Of a DNA stretch of 64,000 nucleotides, positions 55,651-64,000 are shown one piece after another. Positions within the stretch are counted from its first letter, which is position 1. Each line of letters starts with the position of its first letter. Made by a program: the position numbers and the translations under genes. Source of the DNA: Haemonchus contortus. Lineage: Eukaryota > Nematoda > Chromadorea > Rhabditida > Trichostrongylidae. Location: assembly GCA_000469685.2 (NCBI GenBank), contig LS997563.1, positions 23,715,397 through 23,779,396 of the forward strand. Reading direction: 5' to 3'. The notes under the pieces are model-generated. The model was given only the letters and a program-made list of their open reading frames with translations, had not been told where the DNA came from and did no database searches.

Positions 55651-57426
55651 GAGAGGGAGCACGAGCGCGCGAACGGGGGTGAGCCCTTGTCAAAGTCACG
55701 CCGGCTCGACTGCCGCTTTAGCTATCTGTCGATGCGACGACAGCAGCTTTGCTCGACATTTCTTCTAATTACTCGCCAGCAATATATTTTGAACTTGGCA
55801 TCGACCGCTAACGATCCGTTGAGGGAAACAACAAGGTTCACAATGGAGTTTCTCCGATGGTACTGCCTTGTGATGGATGCTACGGTAACTCACGAAAACA
55901 GCACGTTCCGTGACCGGCTGTTTTGTCACAATAAGTCATGTTTCCAGGGAATTCGTATTGTCCACTAGCATCCTTTGCACATTCTTTGTCTTCGTTACAT
56001 TCTTTTTGAAGGAGCGGAATCTATAAAGAATTCTACCAGATTATAAGACAGGGCTCAATAGTTATAAGTGTGAGACACATTTCACTTACCCCACAATCAC
56101 CACTAGCGTAATGGAACCGTATTAGAATCAGAAAGAGCAGAAATCTCATCACGAAGCTGAAAAACACGTGGAACTCTTATCAAATAATCTCTCTTATTCA
56201 TAAAGCAGTAACTTGGTGCGTCGATTTGTCCGTCCACAAAATTTATGATTACGATAAGGGTAGTAATATGGAAACCCAGTTCTATCCTACATTTCCTCCT
56301 TATGAAGCAGTACCTTGGTGGGAAGGATTATGGAGTAGGTTAAGTACTGTGGTGTGAATTGATAAAGGTGAAGCGGATATCCCAAAGGTGTGGTTCTGAT
56401 CTGTACTGGGATAGTACTATGTCTATACAACAAGTTGGGTCAACTGAATATTCAATTTGTACACCATCCTAGCTTTTTGCACGAGCCACCCGGCATCCCC
56501 TCCTTGGGCTTAGATTAAAAAATGTTCTTGGAGCTCAGGGCACAGGTAAAGTCAGCTACCTTTTTTCTCTGCACGCAAGCCCTCAGCGTTGAATGTTGAA
56601 GTCGGGGCGACACGACTGAAGACTGTTATATTCCATAACAAATAGGAGATAATTTTAAAACGATACTGTTGTGGTGTCAGTGCTATCGGCATTGTTTTAC
56701 GCATGAAATACTTTACTTCCGTGACGTTCACTCGCCAACCCAACCGTCCTGATGTTCTCTTTTACGCGGAGCTTTCATAATTGTTTTCGTTCTCCTTTGC
56801 GATGTGAGTAAGTCTTTCTACTGAAGGAACGACTCGGATAGGGATCACGGGAGCAAACCAAGCATTCAAGACATTCGAAAGTCTGAATTCAAATAGCGAC
56901 CTCGAATGACAACCAAGTTGGTAAGTCCTCAACTATGTGAATTACTTCAAAGTACAAATCGCATTCGCAAAGATTATGTTAACTGAAGATTGGTTGGTAG
57001 GTAGTATAAGTGAGAAACAGCATGCGACGGTTAGGTATGAGTCGTGGACGTGGCGTAGTCGTAATGCTTGCGCTTTGAGGATGTGGAGTGCTTTTCTTCC
57101 ATTTGAGAGCTTCCTAACCTTTTCCGACATTCTTTAAGGTGGGTGCTTTATTTCGATTGTCATTCACGCTTGTCGCATACAAGTTAGGACTCTCAGTGGG
57201 TTTCTGTGACTTCGGGCTGACGCTAGACTTAATGGGTCTTCATCAACTCCGGAGAATGAAGCCTTTTTATTCTTATCGTTATTATTTTTTTGTATTTCCC
57301 GGAAGTGCACTTGTTCGTGATGCTGCTTCTACGATTACGATGACGACCACTCCACTGTATGCCTGAAGGCAACTCAAATAGAAATGGCTCAGCAGTACAG
57401 CTGAGCAGTGAGGAGCGTATGAAATG
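55651..57426. other. Intergenic DNA without recognisable genes
   Basis: The frame 55582-55968 (plus, ATG start) and shorter ones show no recognisable domain. The segment borders the LTR element. Confidence 0.4.
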
Positions 57427-57431
57427 GGGAA

Positions 57432-58359
57432 TGTCGCGGATGCGACAGTGGCCGCTTTGCGCACCGCGCGCGCCCCGGCCCATCTTTGCTCGGCCGCCAC
57501 AACGTGCGTGCGTGCGCGCGTTGTGCGCGTTCCTTCGCATAGCCTAGTCAGTCGTCACTCGTCATGCACCGCGACCGGCTGGCTGTCGGCCTCTGGTCGG
57601 TATAGCCGGGTAACGCTGTGATGTTGGCTATAAGGCAACGGAGTGCCAGCGTAAGCCCGACCAGTATCCGAGCACCCCTCTCTGAGGGCGTGCAGTTGTC
57701 ACCTGTCGGATACTGAGGAAGGAAGGCAAGAGGACCGCCGAGGCCAATGGGGGCCTGGAATGGACAGCTGAAGGAGCTTGCCTTGGAAGGAGCCTGAAGA
57801 TCGAGGGACAGGAGAGTGTCGTGTATTCATTCCTTCTATATGTGCCTTTTCTCATGTGTGTATATTGCGTGTTTTAATAGATTTAATTATGTTCCCTATT
57901 CTCATTCTCCTCGCGTAGTATTCTCTGGCTCTGGGCCCGTGGGTCTAGTCCTCTTGTAGTTTCCCTCCTTTATATCTCGTAGTTGTAGTATAATTGTAGT
58001 GTGATACGTCGTAGTGTAGTAAGCCAGTAACCCATACTTCTGTGCTTGCTTCGGGAAGTAGGAGAGGTAGGGCATTCTGGCAGCGACGGGAAGTAGGTTA
58101 TGTCGCCGCGTTCACACAGCTGGTCCCTGTGTCGGGGCAGGGATCCCGTCGCGGAGTCTAGGTCCGGGGACACAAAGGCAAGGCCGGTGGGCCTTCCTCA
58201 GAAAACACCCCTTGGTCCTCGGGGAGGGGGGGGGGGGTTTGGTCCGCTCTCCTGTTCGGGGCGCAGGTAGGGTGTGGTGGTCAGGCGAGTGTGGAGGTTT
58301 GTGGGCTCAAGTACTACCGATCTCGATCGCGTCCAAAAGGGTGGCCATGAACCGCGACA
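57432..58359 (+). repeat. 5' LTR (928 bp)
   Basis: The repeat is CpG-rich at its start (GCGCGCGCCCC, GTGCGTGCGTGCGCGCG). It is aligned with 63005-63727 except for about 205 bp present only here (around 57735-57940). It contains CACCCCTCTCTGAGGGCGTG and GTAGGTTATGTCGCCG words shared with the partner. The substitutions and the indel show that the insertion is not recent. Confidence 0.9.
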
Positions 58360-61300
58360 TGGTGCATGCAGGCCGTGAGAACCGAACCCGCCCGTTCCCG
58401 TAGAAGCAGACCAGGGAACGGATACGGAGACGGCAACCACTGGACGCCTCCCACTCGCCGGGAAACGCCGGGGTTGACGGACCCAGATGAGGGACCTGGG
58501 GACAAAATCCGTGCGTAGGCACCCTCCCTCATCTTTTGAAATCTTCGGACGCCGAGTACAGCTACCTAACCCGGGGTGCGAACTGGCGAGGGGGAAGTAG
58601 GGTTTTTAGTCCGGCAGGACTGTGGCAACCTGCCAGCTGAGGGCCCACTGACCAATGCTACCTCCTCGATCCAGGAGACCCGGGGAGAACTGGAAATGGA
58701 ACCTGCGGAGCGAACTGAGCTCTCCCCCCCCCCTGTGGGTGTATGGGACAATGGGGAGATATATTTATCCCTTTCAGGCAACGTGATCAGTAAAGGGACG
58801 CTGACGTGGGGACGTCACTGCACACCTGTGGGTAATCGTATGCTGTGTTTACCGAGAGGAATTAAAAGTTGGGTTTAGCTGTTACTTGGGATCTCGTGAG
58901 ATCCTGACGGTGATCGCGAGGCCCGGGGGTTTAGGGCCTGTTTTTCGAGTCGACCAGGGACAGGTTTCCATAAGAGTAGTTCAGGGAAGTTCGCAGGGAT
59001 TTCGGAAGGATTTACCTGGCCTGTCTGTACCCGGCGCCCTTCTAAAAGGTAATCCATCAACCCGATCATCCCATCTAGGTTACAGTCAGGGAGTGGCGAC
59101 GTAACCATTATAAGCCCCTTTATTATCCTTGGTTGTATATTTAGTGTAGTACTTAGTTTCCTCCGTAGTAGTAGTTCAGTGCCCTTTTAGCATCAATCTC
59201 CCTTGTTTACCCAATTCCATCTCCTTAGTGCGTTATTCGACCTTTTGACCCTTTTGTCTGGCTGACAGTTCTCTTTTTATCCCTCTTTTGTCTTTCCCTT
59301 GTTTTTCATCCCTCCTATTTCATCCTGTGTTCTTTTCTTCTCTTCTCTCTCTTTTCCCTCGTTTATGCTCCGTTTCGCCAATCGATGAGCCGACGGCGCA
59401 GGGTTTTCCACGCCAAGCCAATCGATACGAGACTGATTGACATTTCCCATGCCTGTCATAGCCATTCTCACGGTTCTCCGTCGAATGACATTTCCCCGAT
59501 TTCCATTCCCATCAACATCCATGGAAACGTATGGAATAGCATGTAGCAGACTGTACTTTGATTCCAGTGTTATGTGAAAGGCCATAGGGTAATTCCATCT
59601 CCCTTCTCATCGCTTCTGGCATCAACGGATGCTTCGCTTTTCACAAGGGAGGAACAATTACGCTGTTACGACCGGCTTTCTGAAGGTAAAGGCAACGCGG
59701 ATACGTTGACTTATAATCGTTATAATAGTTTATTTGGTCACGTGTGGTGCCTTATCCAGGGATTGGAGGTAGCCTCCCCATATTGTGTAGCTGCCATCCA
59801 GCATGCCCTTAAGCAGGACGTAGAAGAGGACCGCCAGGCATTCGCCATTAGCTATATGAACCACTGGTCTACCAGTGGGCTAGAGGTCGTCGAAGACTGG
59901 GTCAGGGAACCTCTGGGTCTGCTTGAGATAACCGTAATCATGCCAACCCAAGACAATACACCTTATTCTTCGGCTTGTATCATAATATCGTCGAGACTTC
60001 GACCAACCGCGGCTACTCTGTTGAGGCGATCCCATGGCTCCGAGGAGGAGGACTCCGGAGAACAGGGAGCGCAGCACGGAGAACCGTATAAGTCGCAGGG
60101 GATTGGTGTTCCTCTCTGGCTTCCTTCGGAACTCGGGGAAGGTTCACCTAGCTTTTCTACTTTATCGATCCGCAATTAATCATCATGCGGAGTATGAAAG
60201 CTTCACGGTAGTCGAAGTTTTATATCTTGCGTAGGTTACCTTGCGAGGTTGAATGGATGACAAATTTTGTCTTCCGTCTCGAACTTGCAGAGTTACTCCA
60301 TCTGTCCGCGCAGATATGTACATTTCGAGTCGTGAAATCAACTGTTACATTGTCCCACCGGTTGATCACCTAGGAGGACGTCGATGCTGACGTACTCGTT
60401 GGGATCATCACTGCAAAACTGCTGGCCTGGCGAGAGCTCAAAGGTTGTCATCTGAGCTGATCATCGTTCATACGAGCTTCGGTCCACTTGTATCAGGTTC
60501 AGGGGTGTGTTTTGTGCTTGTATGTATGTTTGTATGTGTTTATGTATATGTTTGTGTGTGTTTGAGTGTTTATTGTGTTCTGAGCACGTTTCCGTTAATC
60601 CATCATCAGCGGCCGCAATTTGGACGTGTTAAGAGTGTGAGAACTCTGATCCGGATATTGGACAACTTTGGGATCTCAAATTCCTATCCATTGAGCAGTA
60701 CATCAGACTCATTTTCGCTACGCTACGTCACCTCCTTACAGTGGAGACGAGGTCGGCTTCCATCAAGGAAACCATTATACCTTGCCTAGGATTGATGGCA
60801 TGTGACGCATCTGTGCCACTGGCTCAATTCCGCCTAAGGAGCTGACGATTAACATCAGAATTGTTCAGCCTCTTTCCGATTTGTACATCCTACTCCATCG
60901 GACTTATATGGATTGTTCTGCGGAGATGTTTGTCCACATTCTGGTCAAGCGGATTCGCAGTACATTGCACGATTCGAGTGACGTTCGCTTTATAACCCTC
61001 CGCTATAATCCATTCCAGCAGACCAGAAGACTCTCTTTAGGAGATGGTTTTGTGCACTTCTGGTGGACTGGACTAGCTTATGTGAGCCGTTGTCCGACGA
61101 TATGGTCACACTCAACGATGCATTCTAATATCTTACCTGGCTCGACTCTGGAAACGGAGGCCGAGTTCAAAATTTCTCCTCACTACAGGACCATCGTTCA
61201 GTGTTACCGTTTTGAAAGTCTAACGACTCCCATAAGTTGTCATATTGCGCAGTGTAGTGCTAAAGCTGAGAAAAACCTACGAGGAACATCGTAGGGAGTT

Positions 61301-63004
61301 CGGGGATTTATTGCAGCGTGTCAGTAAGCGTAACCAGGCGGGGTTGGAAGGCATTCTATCAAGACCTAGTCGGTCAATTAGGGATGTCTGCCCTCTTCCA
61401 CCAAATATACCGAATAGTTCGTATTCGAAAGATACCGTTGCCTACAGCTGAGCGAGTAGAGCAGACTAATATCGAATCTGTTCCACCTCACTCTGCTGAG
61501 GCATTAAACATTGAACCTGACAGGCCTCGGTTCAAGTCGGGAGGCTTCCGATCTAAGAACCCTAAACCCTCTTCGGTATAACAACAGCAACAAGGGCCGA
61601 CACCTCCATTCAGACATTCCGTATACCAGCCGCCATCTGGCTCTCAAGCCTCCGCGAGCTCTTTTTTCTCGCTGAGTCGGGAGGATGGACCCCACGGGTC
61701 CAGATCCTCGAGTCGTTGGGGCCTAAGAAAGCGAAAAGGAGATGAGTTCTAGTGGAAATAGGTATAACGACGTCAATAGAGATCGAATGGAGGAATACCA
61801 TTCGCAAGGTTCAAGTTTGAGCATTGCGTCTACAGCATTGCAGTCTTATACCAACACAGCAGGTGTCTCGTACTTGGATATCCCTCCACGCGGTCAGCGA
61901 ACCCGCCGCTTGTGAGACGTAGGTCTTGCTCGGTGGATAGGCGGTCCTCTTGGAGAGAAAGAGACCGAACTAGGACGCGGTTTCGCGGCCGGAGAAGCCT
62001 GGTAGCGAGAGGAGCGTACTAGTTGGTCGCCGAGTGCGATAATACGTTCGGATAGTGGTCTAATTACATCCGTTAATGCGTTTCCAGGCATGATTGACGG
62101 ACAATGTGTTTCGACTTGACTGTTTGCGCCGGTAAGTTTGGTTGTCGTAACATTTTGTCAGTTTCTTATGTCTGTGTTCTAGTGCGTGTTTAAAGTGCGC
62201 CCTCAGGGTGCCACCCCTGTCTGTCGTTTAGGTTGTGGTCGATTCTTTGGTCGAGTGTTTGGGTGGTCGAGGAAGTTGGCTGAGACAGTGGTCAACGAAT
62301 CGAGTGGTCGAGGGCGACAATTGCTGATAGGCAAGATGGTGTTGGTCGACGTCGAGTTTGATCGTTGGTTTTTGGGAGTTCGGTTATGGTTCGATGCGAG
62401 AGTCACGGTCGAGTCATGTCGATTCAACATCAACGTCAAGTCAACATCATGTTAGTCGAAGCAAGCAGTCAAGTGGTCAGTAGTTTGTCGTCAAAGGAAG
62501 ATAGTGAAGGCAACGACAAGTCAGATCATCTATCGTGTGGCAGTCATATTCTACGCTTGACTTTCCGTCTTTAAGTTAGCCTTAGGTTTTCTTGAGGATG
62601 TAATAGTGAGTTGCTCCTAAAGCCCTCACTTACTTTCTTGTGTAGTTTGTGATTGTTTAGTGCGTAATATTTCACTTCATTTTCTGGTTTACTGGTTTAT
62701 ATGGTGCTCAGAGCCGCACGTGATGTGCATTCATTGTATTTCCTTAAGGCACTATTCATTTGTTAATTTCTCTCCCCCTCAGCCTCAAGATCTCTCTTCT
62801 CTTGTCTTCCTCCTGCCTTCATGACACGACACGAACTTAGGGTAGAAAGGTGTGTGCAGGCATTACGGCAAGAGGGTTAATTTTGTTCAGCTGTGTTTAG
62901 GGGGTACCATCTCGCTGGCCTTGATTCTGGGGGTGTGTATTATCCCTGGTGGGGCACCGTGGCCCCGCTCACCCCCTGGGCCGGCTTCTCGCTTGCCTTG
63001 GGAG
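58360..63004 (+). other. Interior of the LTR element: decayed gag-like frames, no pol seen
   Basis: The longest frame is 59574-60179 (plus, 201 codons, not opened by ATG): hydrophilic, with helical segments (EEQLRCYDRLSEG, VAAIQHALKQDVEEDRQAF) and ending in an acidic stretch SEEEDSG. Further plus-strand frames (60881-61294, 61245-61451, 61318-61581) overlap in different frames and end with a Pro/Ser/Arg-rich tail. This resembles a decayed structural protein, and gag is a guess from its position. There is a GT-rich tract near 60505-60570 and a GGTCGA-rich stretch at 62205-62480. No reverse transcriptase motif was found. Confidence 0.5.
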
Positions 63005-63727
63005 TGTCGCGGATGCGACGGTGGCAGCTGGGCGCACCGCGCGCCCCGGCCCATCTTTGCTTGGCCGTCACAATGCGGCGCGTATGTGCGCGCGTTGTGC
63101 GCGTTCCTTCGCATAGCATTGTCAGTCGTCACTCGTCATGCACCGCGACCGGCTGGCTGTCGGCCCCTGGTCGGTATAGCCGGGTAACGCTGTGATGTTG
63201 CCTATAGGGCAAAGGAGCGCCAGCGTAAGCCCGACCAGTATCCGAGCACCCCTCTCTGAGGGCGTGCAGTTGTCACCTGTCGGATACTGAGGAGGAAGGA
63301 AGGCAAGTCCAGGCCAGGTCTAGTTTTCTTGTAGTTTCCTTCTTTGATATCTCGTAGTTGTAGTATAAGTGTAGTGTATTATAATACGTCGTAGTGTAAT
63401 AAACCAGTGACCCATACTTCTCTGCTTGCTTCGGGAAGTAGGAGAGGTAGGGCATTCTGGTAGCGACGGGAAGTAGGTTATGTCGCCGGGTTCACACAGC
63501 TTGTCCCTGTGTTGGGGGCAGGGATCCCGTCGCGGAGTCTAGGCCTGAGGACGCCGTGGCAAGGCCGGTGGGCCTTCCCCGGCCAACACCCCTTGGTCCT
63601 CGGGGGTTGGTCCGCTCTCCTGTTCGGGGCGCAGGTAGGGTGTGGTGGTCCGGCGAGTGTGGAGGTTTGTGGGCTCAAGTACTACCAATGTCGATCGCGT
63701 CCAAAGGAGTTTCCATGAACCGCGACA
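63005..63727 (+). repeat. 3' LTR (723 bp)
   Basis: This is the partner of 57432-58359, lacking about 205 bp near its middle. A polyadenylation signal AATAAA occurs at 63398-63403 (the left repeat has AGTAAG there). No clear polypurine tract precedes it (the adjacent bases are CTTGCCTTGGGAG). Confidence 0.9.
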
Positions 63728-63914
63728 GGGAAATATCAAAAGTCTTGAAGGCTCGAAAATAACAACAGTACTCACCGCTTAAACCAAGATATTAGATCCA
63801 GCGACTCTCTATTACGGGAAGTACATCAGCACCTCCTTATCTCACTGGGCTTTTTGTCACGCACTCAAATCTGTGATTGGGGCAAAGAAGTTAGTCTCCG
63901 TTAGTTTAAAAGTT

Positions 63915-64000
63915 AGTTTCCTCTGCTTGAACTCGGACGAGGTTGATTGAAATCCTTTATTCCGGCTGACGTTTTGGCGTGGATTGTCTTCTTCAGAGCC
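63915..64000 (-). mobile_element. Penelope-like terminal repeat, cut by the window edge
   Basis: CTCTGCTTGAACTCGGACGA and the following 60 bp match the terminal repeat at 18966-19045. The hammerhead region (63964-64000 on the minus strand) keeps helix I (GGCT/AGCC), CTGAAGA and the GTC cleavage triplet. GAAA has become AAAA and helix II no longer pairs, so self-cleavage is not expected. The coding part should lie beyond the right edge of the window. Confidence 0.75.

Larger units (their letters stand above)
57427..63732 (+). mobile_element. Complete LTR retrotransposon without recognisable pol
   Basis: Two long direct repeats (57432-58359 and 63005-63727) start TGTCGCGG and end CCGCGACA, that is TG...CA with an exact 8 bp terminal inverted repeat. 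The whole 6296 bp unit is flanked by a perfect 5 bp duplication GGGAA (57427-57431, 63728-63732), the signature of integrase-mediated insertion. The interior (58360-63004) starts with TGGTGCATGCAGG, a position and TGG start fitting a primer-binding site. I find no zinc knuckle, protease, RT, RNase H or integrase motif in either strand. The orientation is inferred from the primer-site position and from AATAAA in the right repeat. It is probably a large non-autonomous (LARD-like) element or one whose pol has been lost. Confidence 0.85.

Noticed and set aside
59574..60179. BEL/Pao or gypsy gag assignment for the longest interior frame of the LTR element
   Set aside because: The composition and position are compatible with gag, but no diagnostic motif (zinc knuckle, major homology region) could be seen, so no family was named.

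Overview
The window looks like repeat-rich, gene-poor nuclear DNA of a parasitic nematode, most likely a clade V strongylid such as a hookworm or a relative. Four things suggest this: RTE-clade non-LTR retrotransposons of the kind that fill hookworm genomes, several mariner families, a roughly 145 bp tandem repeat joined to (CA)n microsatellites that resembles the HcREP1-type repeats I recall from trichostrongylids, and intron-like small exons. There are no prokaryotic operons, no rRNA and no intact cellular gene. Most long open frames are decayed transposon proteins. Species assignment is inference.

Layout, left to right. A tRNA-derived SINE (414-736) and two MITEs (3005-3311; 5584-6006, the latter with an 8 bp target duplication) lie in otherwise featureless DNA. 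A perfect 122 bp palindrome (7927-8048) sits beside a possible Cys-rich module exon (8206-8304, minus). From 9676 to 14310 a mariner is split by a nearly full-length RTE retrotransposon (about 10110-13811) carrying endonuclease and reverse transcriptase. A gag/protease LTR-retroelement remnant follows (14634-17975), then a Penelope-like element on the minus strand (about 18950-20780) with GIY-YIG remnants and a hammerhead-ribozyme-like motif.

From 20.8 to 36.2 kb a degenerate repeat family recurs, with about 145 bp tandem units and CA tracts. It is interspersed with an RTE fragment, a possible secreted-protein first exon (25648-25728), a cluster of mariner elements in TA-rich DNA (26564-28396), a second SINE copy, and a mariner inserted into the repeat (34084-35327). 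Another mariner occupies 36167-37410.

The 38-55 kb part holds a second tRNA-like repeat in inverted pair, a BovB/CFDP2-like RTE with a tRNA-like head (40124-42558), fragments of a third RT family (42559-43300 and 47372-48560), a mariner deletion derivative (44081-44985), two copies of a DNA transposon with long terminal inverted repeats (45111-47033; 54223-55650), an RTE fragment that received a SINE with a 13 bp target duplication (49487-49812), a Penelope-like fragment (52180-52800) and one more RTE fragment.

From 57432 to 63727 lies a complete LTR element (TGTCGCGG...CCGCGACA termini, 5 bp GGGAA duplication) in which I can find no pol domains. The window ends in a second Penelope-like terminal repeat whose ribozyme motif is mutated. 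Functionally the region is an archive of nested retro- and DNA transposition. The autonomous-type elements (RTE, mariner, Penelope-like) are all broken here, while SINEs, MITEs and the pol-less LTR element would depend on machinery supplied from elsewhere.
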